Program-made: the position numbers and the translations under genes | The notes under the pieces: generated by a model | Database searches by the model: none | What the model was told of the DNA's origin: nothing | What the model saw: the letters and a program-made list of their open reading frames with translations, nothing else | Part shown: one piece after another, positions 1 to 5,331 of the stretch | Layout of the letters: each line of letters starts with the position of its first letter | How positions within the stretch are numbered: the first letter of the stretch is position 1 | From: Methanobacterium sp. | GTDB lineage: Archaea; Methanobacteriota; Methanobacteria; Methanobacteriales; Methanobacteriaceae | Direction: 5' to 3' | Assembly (NCBI GenBank): GCA_003162115.1 | Contig: PMMV01000105.1 | Span: forward strand, 13,250-18,580 | Length of the DNA stretch: 5,331 bases

Positions 1-179
1 GTACTTATGGCTCCTTGTAACTGATTTATATATCCCATTTTCGCAAGTTTGTAGAGTGTCTCAAGTGTAATCCTATCAAAAACTTCACTACCAACTTTTC
101 TGTCCTCATCGCCCTTTAAACGTTTCTCTGACAGAATTTTTCTCAAATCATTGTCTGCCTTTGATACCTTCGAGCACAT
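1..179 (-). CDS. rio1: RIO1-family atypical serine protein kinase/ATPase, N-terminal part (runs off left edge)
   Basis: This is the first 59 codons plus two bases of a RIO1-type kinase. What is seen: a short charged N-terminal segment, then [20 protein letters not shown] (about residues 29-48) and [12 protein letters not shown] at the window edge. This is the N-terminal helical region of RIO1 leading into its flexible ATP-binding loop, which in the family continues STGKEA. The kinase core, with its catalytic Asp and metal-binding residues, lies outside the window. Family knowledge: archaeal Rio1 acts in late maturation of the 30S subunit as an ATPase/kinase. The ATG at 177-179 is the only usual start codon after the in-frame stop upstream, and GGTGA at 187-191 (minus strand) is a suitable Shine-Dalgarno. 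It lies 207 bases downstream of aIF1A on the same strand, a neighbourhood typical of archaea. The family call is firm; completeness cannot be judged. Confidence 0.9.
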   Translation of the reverse strand, partial: MCSKVSKADNDLRKILSEKRLKGDEDRKVGSEVFDRITLETLYKLAKMGYINQLQGAIS

Positions 180-320
180 GCAGTTTTCACCATTATAAAA
201 GAGCTTTTTTCATCTTTTAATTATTAAGACCTTATTATCATAAGTTAAATATAGAATAATATCCGAAAATTATGGTAAACTAGATTTAAAAGCTTAAAAT
301 AGTATGGATTTATAAACAGT

Positions 321-338
321 CTGGAAAAACCAGTTTTT
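321..338. other. Small stem-loop with T-run between aIF1A and rio1
   Basis: CTGG (321-324), AAAAA and CCAG (330-333) form a 4-bp stem, followed on the plus strand by TTTTT. On the minus strand, along which aIF1A is transcribed, the loop itself is T5 and the 3' side is only moderately T-rich. It might contribute to termination after aIF1A, but the stem is short. The rest of the 180-386 gap is plain AT-rich sequence with several TATA-like words (for example 309-316 and 245-253) that could drive rio1; none stands out. Confidence 0.2.
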
Positions 339-386
339 ATATAATTCTAACCATTTTTAGATTTATTTTAGATAACTATTAATTTA

Positions 387-692
387 TTATAGTTTCAAGT
401 AACCCCTTCTTTCAAGCCAGTTGGCCTCTGTTCGGGTGTATCTCCATATAACATCTGCTTTTTCATCGCTTTGGAAGTCCCATGGTTTTATTAAAACCAC
501 ATCTCCTTCTCTTATCCAGATCCTCTTCTTCATCTTACCTGGAATTCTTGAGAGCCTAGTTTTACCGTCTGCTGCACGAACTCTAAGTTTCCCGTGGCCG
601 AGTATCTGCTCGACAACCCCCGGTATTTCACCTCTTCTAGGTGATCTTACTCTCCTAATTTCCTGTGGGCCCTGATTTTGTCCTCTTCTCAA
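387..692 (-). CDS. eif1A: Translation initiation factor aIF1A (eIF-1A)
   Basis: A complete 101-residue protein counting from a TTG start at 690-692. aIF1A binds the A-site region of the 30S subunit and promotes scanning or start-site selection with aIF1. Seen: a basic N-terminal tail ([13 protein letters not shown], about residues 13-25), then the S1-like OB fold containing [14 protein letters not shown] (26-39), the very basic [20 protein letters not shown] (49-68) and the C-terminal [19 protein letters not shown] (83-101). All are near-invariant in archaeal family members. The frame stays open upstream to an ATG at 753-755, but that would add 21 residues ([11 protein letters not shown]...) unlike any aIF1A. 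The TTG is preceded at 7 bases by a perfect GGAGG, and starting there gives the usual family length of about 100 residues. It is followed on the same strand by rio1. Confidence 0.97.
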   Translation of the reverse strand: MRRGQNQGPQEIRRVRSPRRGEIPGVVEQILGHGKLRVRAADGKTRLSRIPGKMKKRIWIREGDVVLIKPWDFQSDEKADVIWRYTRTEANWLERRGYLKL

Positions 693-697
693 ATACT

Positions 698-706
698 CTC
701 CTCCTT
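698..706 (-). promoter_or_regulatory. Strong Shine-Dalgarno that fixes the TTG start of aIF1A
   Basis: Read on the minus strand this is AAGGAGGAG, with GGAGG at 700-704 and a 7-base spacer to the TTG at 690-692. It is the strongest ribosome binding site in the window, and no comparable site precedes the upstream ATG at 753-755. It therefore decides the start in favour of the non-AUG codon. Confidence 0.85.
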
Positions 707-827
707 CTTGAAGCAATTCATGATTGTAAATGAAATAATATTGTTTAGTATTCATAGTATTTTTAAAACAATTTTTAACAACTATACTGCTTTTAGTAAT
801 AATATTCCATTGATCATTTAATCTTCC

Positions 828-837
828 TATTTATATA
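828..837 (-). promoter_or_regulatory. Candidate TATA box for aIF1A
   Basis: On the minus strand the site reads TATATAAATA, preceded by a purine-rich stretch (AAAACAC) in the place of an archaeal BRE. Transcription would be expected to begin about 25 bases downstream, near 805, which gives a leader of roughly 110 bases before the TTG start. That is long, so a nearer, weaker AT-rich element around 757-770 is an alternative. Confidence 0.35.
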
Positions 838-854
838 GTGTTTTGGGGTATATA

Positions 855-882
855 AAAAAGCGCATTTATCTAAGATAAGTGC
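855..882 (-). terminator. Palindrome followed by T-run, probable minus-strand terminator
   Basis: Bases 862-871 (GCATTTATCT) and 873-882 (AGATAAGTGC) are complementary over 10 positions with one G-U pair. In practice this gives an 8-bp stem with a 5-base loop. On the minus strand the stem is followed by GC and then a run of six T (about 855-860). That polarity fits termination of a minus-strand transcript, and the element lies about 17 bases after the stop of the decayed gene at 899-1347. On the plus strand the same T-run is the tail of a TATA-like word (TATATAAAA, 850-858), so a promoter or operator role is the alternative. Confidence 0.45.
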
Positions 883-898
883 ATCAGGAAAATTCAGA

Positions 899-1347
899 TT
901 AGTTCATTTTACTTCTAAAATCTTTATGGATCATTTGTTCATTGAATCTAACTTTTAAATGGATTTTGATTTTATTTTTATCATTTATTAGTCTACTTAT
1001 ACATCTTTTAGTAATTAATAATCCTTTTTTGCTTATAATTTCCAAATCCTTATATGGATTTCTTTAATAGTCATTCTTGTTATTTTGACTGATTCATAAC
1101 CAGAACGAATTAATCATATTATATAATGTAACAATTTGATATTATATTACCTTTTCCAAATCTTCATATAATTTGAAACTCGTGCATAGGAAAGGCCATC
1201 AAATCTTTGTATTCAACGTATTCTCTAAGATTATAAAAGATACTTTCATCTTCAGACATTTCAACTATACTCAATATCATTTACTTTGCCTTTACTTCAA
1301 GGAGAATACTATTCTGAGTTAGTGATATTATTGTAAATAACAGTCAT
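899..1347 (-). pseudogene. Decayed gene, probably a helix-turn-helix transcription regulator
   Basis: No intact frame exists, but successive minus-strand fragments read like one protein of roughly 150 residues. From upstream they are: MTVIYNNITNS from an ATG at 1345-1347; ILLEVKAK, an in-frame TAA (1281-1283), then MILSIVEMSEDESIFYNLRE and YVEYKDL; a frameshift into DGLSYARVSNYMKIWKR (1150-1200), with the look of a recognition helix; after a stop, SGYESVKITRMTIKEIH (about 1054-1104); and a frameshift into KDLEIISKKGLLITKR, which continues to a TAA at 899-901. The two patterns of a helix followed by DLE and a glycine turn resemble winged-helix proteins. I cannot name a family. A T-tailed hairpin follows the end, as expected of a real gene. 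At least two frameshifts and two stops mean it is dead unless the sequence is wrong. Part of the apparent coding signal could be chance in AT-rich DNA. Confidence 0.45.
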
Positions 1348-1453
1348 CTAAAATTATCCCAAACAATATAGATGCTTTAAAATAAAATATACTGAAAGAT
1401 ATACTAATTTGTAAGTTAATTAAAATCATTCATAAAGATTCTGAACAATAGAT

Positions 1454-1458
1454 GTGAT
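1454..1458 (+). promoter_or_regulatory. Ribosome binding site of moeA
   Basis: GTGAT three bases before the ATG matches the 3' half of the methanogen consensus GGAGGTGAT at the expected register. It supports the ATG at 1462 rather than the internal ATG at 1486. Confidence 0.5.
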
Positions 1459-1461
1459 AAC

Positions 1462-2715
1462 ATGGGACGAGAATTTCTAAATATAATGGATCCTGAGGAT
1501 GTAAAAAAGATTATAAAGAATATTCCAATTAATAAGAGAGTTGAAAATATATCGCTGGAAAATTCATTGACAAGAATTCTTGCAGATGATGTTCATGCAA
1601 CAATAAACCTCCCACCGTTCAGAAGGGCTTCAATGGACGGATACGCTGTAATAGCAGAAGATACATTTTCTGCATCTGAAGATGAGCCTGTAAGTTTAAA
1701 ACTTATAGAAGTTGTTGGAGCAGGGGACGTTCCGGAAAAAAATTTGGTTAAAGGGTTTTGCACAGAAGTTTCAACAGGAGCACCTGTTCCTGAAGATGCA
1801 AATGGAGTTGTGATGGTTGAATTCACAGACAAAAATGATGGACAGATAATTATCTATGAAAGTGTGGCTGTTGGTCAAAATATCACAAAGGAAGGATCAG
1901 ATGTAATGGCAGAAAAACTTCTGCTTCCAAGCGGTACCAGAATCATGCCTGATAAAATAGGCGTTTTAAGTGCAATGGGCATGAAAAAGGTCCCTGTTTT
2001 TAAGAAACCCCGGGTTGCAATCATATCCACAGGAAATGAGATAATAAGTCATGATGAAGAATTGGCATATGGTAAAATTTACGATATTAACTCCCAGACA
2101 ATTTCAAGTGCCGTAATAACTTGTGGATGTACTCCTGTACACAGTCAAATAGTAAAAGACGATTATAACTCTTTAAGAGAAAAAATAAATGAATTTAAAG
2201 ATTTAGATCTGATATTAACATCTGGAGGAACATCAGCAGGGACTGGGGATGTTTTAAGGGAGGTTTTAGATGATATGGGTGAGGTTCTTGTACATGGTGT
2301 GGCTGTTAAGCCCGGTAAACCAACCATAATAGGCCGGTTAAAAAATGGAGATGATTACAAATTTCTTTTCGGGCTTCCAGGAAATCCAGTTGCTGCTTTA
2401 ATGGTTTTTCACGTCTTTTTCGCACCATTTTTAAGGAAAATGGCATCTATAAACGTTTCAACAAGTTTTCCATATAAAAATGTTCTAGAACTTAAACTTT
2501 CTCGTAGATTCAGGCCTGCTAGGGGAAGAACCCACTATTTACTTGTGAAAATTGAAGATGGAAGTGCAGTTCCAATTTTAAAGGATTCTGGTGCCATAAC
2601 TGCCCTTGCAGAAGCTGATGGCTTTATAGAAGTTCCAAAAAATGTTGAAATTCTTGAAAAAGGAAGTATTGTAGAAGTACACTCTCTTGGAGGACTAATA
2701 AATCCTATCATTTGA
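1462..2715 (+). CDS. moeA: Molybdopterin molybdenumtransferase MoeA
   Basis: A complete 417-residue protein of normal MoeA length. MoeA inserts molybdate (or tungstate) into adenylylated molybdopterin, releasing AMP, in the cytoplasm. Seen in order: domain I/II with [13 protein letters not shown] (51-63) and [16 protein letters not shown] (105-120); [12 protein letters not shown] (137-148); the MoeA/MogA-like domain III with [10 protein letters not shown] (185-194), YDIN (207-210), [13 protein letters not shown] (252-264) and [14 protein letters not shown] (278-291); [17 protein letters not shown] (303-319); and C-terminal domain IV with [13 protein letters not shown] (350-362). Acidic residues matching the E. 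coli active site (Asp59, Asp142, Glu188, Asp228, Asp259) are present as D59, D147, E193, D208 and D263. No fused PBP-like domain is seen. It stands alone on its strand, with the convergent UPF0280 gene ending 43 bases away. In methanogens likely clients are formylmethanofuran and formate dehydrogenases. MoeA paralogues are common, so metal preference is not decided. Confidence 0.95.
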   Translation: MGREFLNIMDPEDVKKIIKNIPINKRVENISLENSLTRILADDVHATINLPPFRRASMDGYAVIAEDTFSASEDEPVSLKLIEVVGAGDVPEKNLVKGFCTEVSTGAPVPEDANGVVMVEFTDKNDGQIIIYESVAVGQNITKEGSDVMAEKLLLPSGTRIMPDKIGVLSAMGMKKVPVFKKPRVAIISTGNEIISHDEELAYGKIYDINSQTISSAVITCGCTPVHSQIVKDDYNSLREKINEFKDLDLILTSGGTSAGTGDVLREVLDDMGEVLVHGVAVKPGKPTIIGRLKNGDDYKFLFGLPGNPVAALMVFHVFFAPFLRKMASINVSTSFPYKNVLELKLSRRFRPARGRTHYLLVKIEDGSAVPILKDSGAITALAEADGFIEVPKNVEILEKGSIVEVHSLGGLINPII

Positions 2716-2719
2716 TTCA

Positions 2720-2755
2720 GATAAATTTTATCAGAACCACCAATAATCAAATTGG
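2720..2755. terminator. Convergent intergenic region with two small inverted repeats
   Basis: Between the moeA stop and the UPF0280 stop there are only 43 bases. They contain GATAAATTTTATC (2720-2732), a 6-bp palindrome, and CCAAT (2740-2744) pairing with ATTGG (2751-2755) across a 6-base loop. Either may help end one or both converging transcripts. No long T-run follows on either strand, so this is a weak call. Confidence 0.25.
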
Positions 2756-2758
2756 GAA

Positions 2759-3547
2759 TTAAACTTCAAACAGATCCCCTAAAACAACTCTTCTTTCTGT
2801 TTTAACAAGTTTTGGGATCTTTCCAAGAGTTCCAGCAGACTCGCCAACCACAACCATTACACCCCTCATGATTTTTCTGAAGTCTTCAGCTCTATCAAGG
2901 GAATTTTGAACAGCATCAGGATCATTTTCTCCAAGTGCAGAGTTTGCAATAGAAGTTGCAAGTGCATCTGCAATACTAGCTTCGTCTGCAAAAACAGTAA
3001 CTGAATCAGACCTTCCAAAACTTATTGAATGTCCTACAGTTCCTGAAGAGGTACATACTCCCATGGGTGTTTTTCTGTATTTGATTTTAAATCCAAACTC
3101 TCCAGAAAGGGATGATTCGCCCGCATAAAGTCCTACAACCACGTTTTGATCCGTTTTAATGGCCACATCACCACCATTATCAACAATCACATATTTTGCG
3201 CCATTTTCAATCATGTAACCCATAGAAAGCTGGGATATAGTACCTGCAACTGCAGCCATAGGTCCAACCTCTGCTTTCCTTCCTGCCCTAGCCATCAACT
3301 TGACTATCAAGGGTGGCTTGCTAGAAATGGATTTTCTAATGTGATATTTGGATTCATTATTATCTTCACCAACAAGAACCGGTTCAAAACTGGTTAAAAA
3401 ATCGTGATTTTCTCTTATATAATTTTTTAGTTCAAAACGTTGTTTAATGATAAATTTTGATAGTTCATGTTCTCTAAGATCTGTTTTCAGAACCAGATCT
3501 GTTTCTCCAATTTTTATTTGTTCCCTGGTTACTCTTTTAACTTTCAT
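2759..3547 (-). CDS. UPF0280 family protein, ApbE-like fold, function unknown
   Basis: A complete 262-residue protein. It matches the UPF0280 family, common in methanogenic archaea and some anaerobic bacteria and structurally grouped with the FAD:protein FMN transferase ApbE. Seen: a charged N-terminal region ([20 protein letters not shown]) with a helical part; [12 protein letters not shown] (95-106); VDNGGDVAI (122-130), resembling the glycine-rich nucleotide loop of Apb[14 protein letters not shown] (162-174); and [17 protein letters not shown] (187-203), where ApbE has its metal-binding ADALAT-like motif. There is no signal peptide or lipobox, so it is probably cytosolic, unlike many bacterial ApbE proteins. 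The biochemical role is unknown, and flavin transfer is only an inference from the fold. The ATG at 3545-3547 has no clear Shine-Dalgarno and may be read from a very short leader. It converges on moeA and diverges from the PH-domain gene. Confidence 0.9.
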   Translation of the reverse strand: MKVKRVTREQIKIGETDLVLKTDLREHELSKFIIKQRFELKNYIRENHDFLTSFEPVLVGEDNNESKYHIRKSISSKPPLIVKLMARAGRKAEVGPMAAVAGTISQLSMGYMIENGAKYVIVDNGGDVAIKTDQNVVVGLYAGESSLSGEFGFKIKYRKTPMGVCTSSGTVGHSISFGRSDSVTVFADEASIADALATSIANSALGENDPDAVQNSLDRAEDFRKIMRGVMVVVGESAGTLGKIPKLVKTERRVVLGDLFEV

Positions 3548-3555
3548 TAAATTCT

Positions 3556-3592
3556 ATCTGTTATAACTACATAAAATATTTAGATAACAGAT
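3556..3592. promoter_or_regulatory. Divergent promoter with a perfect 9-bp inverted repeat
   Basis: ATCTGTTAT (3556-3564) and ATAACAGAT (3584-3592) are exact inverted copies separated by 19 bases. The spacer holds ATAAAATATTT (3571-3581), a TATA-like element usable in either direction: about 24 bases upstream of the UPF0280 ATG on the minus strand and about 34 upstream of the PH-gene ATG on the plus strand. The arrangement fits a binding site for a dimeric regulator controlling both genes. Equally it may be a chance repeat in AT-rich DNA. Confidence 0.4.
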
Positions 3593-3614
3593 TAGAGAAG
3601 AAGTGTTGATAAAC

Positions 3615-4235
3615 ATGTTGGGCATAAATAGAAGAAATTCACATCCAGGAGAAAGGGTTTTATTTGAAACCAGACCAAGATTCATCGTTAAATTAAAATC
3701 TGTTATATTAAAATTTATTATCGTATTGTTGTTGGTATATTTCTTCACTACCATAGTAAGGTATGCTGCTATAGTTCAAGGTCGTATAAACTCTCTTGTA
3801 AACGTTCCGTTTGTTACAGGGACCACCTATGGACTTACTATCATCATCTTATTGTTGCTAATATGGATACTTTGGAATATTTTATCATGGAGATCTCAAA
3901 ACTATACACTCACCAACCAAAGAGTAATGGTTAAAACTGGTATAATAAGAAAAAAAAGTGTTTATATGCATTATGATAAAATTCAGGATATTATAGTTTC
4001 TCAAAGCCTTATGGAACGGATTTCTTATTCTGGCGATATTGAAATATTCGGTGGGCACGATAGGACCAGTTTGATCCTTGAGGACATCCCTAATCCCGGG
4101 GAAGTTGAAAATATGCTAAATCGGATGATAGAAGGAGATAATTTAGAATTTGAAACTCCCCCAGCTAAAAAACCTCAGAAATCACGGAAAAAACAATCTG
4201 TAATGGAAGAGTATGACAAGAAGTTCAAACTGTAA
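3615..4235 (+). CDS. Two-TM membrane protein with bacterial PH domain (bPH2/DUF304)
   Basis: A protein of 206 residues if read from the ATG at 3615 (MLGINRRNSHPGERVLFETR). A GTG at 3603 in the same frame would add four residues (MLIN); neither start has a strong Shine-Dalgarno, and the ATG is preferred for codon type. Seen: a cytosolic N-terminus with an E-x-V-L-F-E-T-R-P-R motif usual for this family; a hydrophobic segment at about 22-45 (LKSVILKFIIVLLLVYFFTT); a second at about 65-85 (YGLTIIILLLLIWILWNILS); and then a bPH2 domain at about 88-175. The domain includes YTLTNQRVMVKTGIIRKKSV, YDKIQDIIVSQSLMERI and GDIEIFGG. The tail is lysine-rich (AKKPQKSRKKQS) and ends in charged residues. Family relatives such as YdbS/YdbT-like proteins are membrane-associated, with poorly known function; ligand binding or a role in membrane stress is inference only. 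It is divergent from UPF0280 and stands alone downstream. Confidence 0.87.
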   Translation: MLGINRRNSHPGERVLFETRPRFIVKLKSVILKFIIVLLLVYFFTTIVRYAAIVQGRINSLVNVPFVTGTTYGLTIIILLLLIWILWNILSWRSQNYTLTNQRVMVKTGIIRKKSVYMHYDKIQDIIVSQSLMERISYSGDIEIFGGHDRTSLILEDIPNPGEVENMLNRMIEGDNLEFETPPAKKPQKSRKKQSVMEEYDKKFKL

Positions 4236-4237
4236 AT

Positions 4238-4267
4238 ATTTTGTTCAATAAAATTTTTAAACAAAAT
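4238..4267 (+). terminator. T-rich hairpin directly after the PH-domain gene
   Basis: ATTTTGTT (4238-4245) pairs exactly with AACAAAAT (4260-4267) across a 14-base loop containing a T5 run (4254-4258). It begins two bases after the TAA stop at 4233-4235. The position and T-richness suit an archaeal terminator, though the stem is almost all A-T pairs and no T-run follows the 3' arm immediately. Confidence 0.35.
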
Positions 4268-4269
4268 AG

Positions 4270-4428
4270 TGTATTAAAATTATTTTTTATACAATAGAAT
4301 CCAATTATCCAGAACTTATTATAAGCCTTAAAATCGCATTAGTTGCTATTGCTGTTTTAAGTGCAGTTAGTATTTTCACATCAATTTTTAATGATAGTAA
4401 TTATTCAATTACTCAAAAACCGAATTAA
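4270..4428 (+). pseudogene. Hydrophobic reading-frame fragment without a normal start codon
   Basis: The frame is open from just after a TAG (4267-4269) to a TAA (4426-4428), 52 codons. It contains no ATG, GTG or TTG. The translation has IESNYPELIISLKIALVAI, which runs on into AVLSAVSIFTSIF and ends FNDSNYSITQKPN. This is a single convincing membrane or signal-anchor segment with a short polar C-terminus. Codons in the hydrophobic part (GCA, GTT, GCT, AGT) are less AT-rich than the flanks, which suggests former coding. It could be the remnant of a small membrane or secreted protein that lost its start, a tiny gene using a rare start codon such as ATT, or chance. I do not recognise a family. 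Confidence 0.25.
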
Positions 4429-4786
4429 ATAAAGATCATTATTTTAATTTTTTATAAAAAAGAAGTAAAAAACTTAAAAAAAGAATTAATACAAGATCAA
4501 ATTATTATTAAAAAAAATAATGGATAATGAAGTGTTAATGAGAATAAACAAATTCTTTATTAAATATGAAACATACCTTTAGTTGTAAATTGGGGGAATG
4601 ATTTTTATCGTCCTATTTTGATCAAGTATGTAACATCTACACGAAATTTAACATTGTACCAGATTGTTGAATCTTTACGGAATTTATAATTAGAAGGATG
4701 AATTCTAAAAATTAACCAGTGTTAAGTGGTTATAATCTGTAAAATCCAAAAAAAGAGTCAAACAAATAATTGTTCAGGTAATCAAA
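4429..4786 (+). other. AT-rich intergenic region upstream of the geranylgeranyl reductase gene, with a small coding remnant
   Basis: Most of this stretch is low-complexity A/T sequence. Two plus-strand fragments stand out. MDNEVLMRINKFFIKYETYL lies at 4520-4582, and in another frame NIPLVVNWGNDFYRP continues as ILIKYVTSTRNLTLYQIVE to a TAA at 4687-4689. They overlap by a few bases and could be two halves of one frameshifted small gene. The second piece has no ATG, and neither has a clear ribosome binding site, so I do not call a gene. TATA-like words at 4683-4690 and 4728-4735 are possible promoter elements for the gene starting at 4787. No tRNA, C/D-box RNA or riboswitch was recognised. Confidence 0.3.
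4713..4732. promoter_or_regulatory. Inverted repeat upstream of the reductase gene
   Basis: TAACCA (4713-4718) and TGGTTA (4727-4732) are exact inverted copies around an 8-base centre. They lie about 55 bases before the start codon and overlap a TATA-like TTATAAT. It may be an operator or a leader hairpin. It is short enough to be chance. Confidence 0.25.
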
Positions 4787-5331
4787 ATGAAAAATTATGA
4801 TGTAGCCGTCATTGGTGCAGGACCCGTAGGTTCGACATTTGCAAGATGTATTGCAGATAAAGGATTCAATGTGGTAATGTTTGAGCGTAAACGGGAAATA
4901 GGTGTCCCACTTCAGTGTGCTGGACTTTTAGGAAAAAAAATAAAAGATCTGAACATCTTACCTGATGAATACATTTTAAACGAGGTTTCTGGTGCATATT
5001 TACATTCGCCATCAGATAATATATTAAAAGTGTCTAGAAAAGATCCTGAGGCATATGTAATTGACAGGGTAGGTTATGATAAGTTTTTGGCAGAACAAGC
5101 AGTTGCTTCTGGGGTTGAACTTCTTTTGAATCATAAAGTAAGTGGTTTGGACATTAATACCGGTGAAATTCGGGTAAAAAACATTGATAAATCTTTTAAT
5201 GCCGAAGTAATTATAGGAGCTGATGGACATGCATCTAGTGTTTCAGAAATATTCAATCCAAAATCAAAATCTGTAATGGCTGCTCAATATCTTTTAGATA
5301 TAGGAAAAGATGGTTTTGACACAGATAACGT
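4787..5331 (+). CDS. Geranylgeranyl reductase family FAD-dependent oxidoreductase, N-terminal part (runs off right edge)
   Basis: The first 181 codons plus two bases of a flavoprotein of the archaeal geranylgeranyl/digeranylgeranylglycerophospholipid reductase family. Members reduce the double bonds of isoprenoid chains to make saturated archaeal lipids. Seen: the dinucleotide-binding VAVIGAGPVGSTFA (6-19); an acidic residue ending the second strand in VVMFERKREIG (29-39, E33), expected to hold the FAD ribose; VPLQCAGLL (40-48), whose Cys44 matches the conserved cysteine near the substrate in this family; YVIDRVGYDKFLAEQAVASG (90-109), the family's D-R-x-x-(F/Y)D signature; and VIIGADGHASSVSE (141-154), the second FAD motif. 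The start ATG at 4787 follows GGTAAT (4777-4782), a near-consensus Shine-Dalgarno. The 550-base gap upstream implies its own promoter. Methanogens carry several paralogues, so whether this one acts on lipids, quinone-like molecules or another isoprenoid is open. Confidence 0.9.
   Translation, partial: MKNYDVAVIGAGPVGSTFARCIADKGFNVVMFERKREIGVPLQCAGLLGKKIKDLNILPDEYILNEVSGAYLHSPSDNILKVSRKDPEAYVIDRVGYDKFLAEQAVASGVELLLNHKVSGLDINTGEIRVKNIDKSFNAEVIIGADGHASSVSEIFNPKSKSVMAAQYLLDIGKDGFDTDN

Noticed and set aside
421..675. Plus-strand open frame of 84 codons
   Set aside because: It lies wholly antisense to aIF1A, whose sequence is strongly conserved; the translation shows no family features.
850..858. 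Plus-strand TATATAAAA as a promoter for an RNA or small gene reading rightward
   Set aside because: No plausible plus-strand reading frame or structured RNA follows before moeA, and the sequence is better explained as the T-run of the minus-strand hairpin. A transcript map would be needed to revive it.
1593..1832. Minus-strand open frame of 79 codons inside moeA
   Set aside because: Antisense shadow of the conserved MoeA domain I/II coding sequence, with no ribosome binding site or recognisable motif.
2535..2750. Minus-strand open frame of 71 codons at the end of moeA
   Set aside because: Almost entirely antisense to moeA domain IV; no protein-like motif.
3146..3397. Plus-strand open frame of 83 codons
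   Set aside because: Antisense to the UPF0280 gene, with cysteine/histidine-rich random composition rather than an ordered zinc motif.
3554..3754. Minus-strand open frame of 66 codons across the divergent promoter
   Set aside because: It overlaps the promoter and the 5' end of the PH-domain gene antisense; low-complexity Asn/Ile-rich translation typical of AT-rich shadow frames.
4429..4520. A-rich tracts as a possible replication origin or repeat array
   Set aside because: The A/T runs are irregular, with no repeated origin-recognition-box-like word and no cdc6/orc1 gene nearby.
5024..5230. Minus-strand open frame of 68 codons
   Set aside because: Antisense to the well-supported geranylgeranyl reductase family gene.
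1..5331. CRISPR array, tRNA/rRNA genes, insertion sequence or defence system
   Set aside because: No regularly spaced repeats, tRNA cloverleaf sequences, transposase motifs or nuclease/helicase genes were found on either strand.

Overview
The window looks like a piece of a methanogenic archaeon chromosome, most likely Methanobacteriales and probably Methanobacterium or a close relative. The reasons are an AT-rich genome with archaeal information-processing genes (aIF1A next to a RIO1 kinase), an archaeal-lipid geranylgeranyl reductase, a UPF0280/ApbE-like protein of the type common in methanogens, and a MoeA-type molybdopterin gene. Ribosome binding sites resemble GGAGG/GGTGAT, as in methanogens. 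Genus assignment is inference from protein style, not from a database search.

Layout. Positions 1-692 hold two minus-strand genes of the translation/ribosome-biogenesis cluster: translation initiation factor aIF1A (387-692, with a TTG start fixed by a strong Shine-Dalgarno) followed downstream by the 5' end of a RIO1-family kinase (1-179, running off the left edge). Positions 693-1461 are a long AT-rich gap. It holds the probable aIF1A promoter, a palindrome plus T-run that looks like a minus-strand terminator, and what I read as a badly decayed minus-strand gene (about 899-1347) with helix-turn-helix-like fragments spread over several frames.

Positions 1462-2715 hold a complete moeA (+), which converges on a minus-strand UPF0280 gene (2759-3547). 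That gene is divergent from a two-TM membrane protein with a bacterial-type PH (bPH2/DUF304) domain (3615-4235, +). The divergent promoter between them contains a perfect 9-bp inverted repeat around a TATA-like element. Positions 4236-4786 form another AT-rich gap with a T-rich hairpin, a hydrophobic reading-frame fragment lacking a normal start codon, and a second small fragment. The right edge holds the 5' part of a FAD-dependent geranylgeranyl reductase family gene (4787 onward, +).

How the genes fit together: aIF1A and RIO1 both act on the small ribosomal subunit. MoeA serves Mo/W-pterin enzymes, which in methanogens include formylmethanofuran dehydrogenase and formate dehydrogenase. The reductase serves saturation of isoprenoid membrane lipids. 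No single pathway links all genes, and I do not see a defence system, CRISPR array, rRNA/tRNA gene or intact mobile element. The most notable unexplained content is the eroded regulator-like gene upstream of moeA and the two small remnants upstream of the reductase gene.
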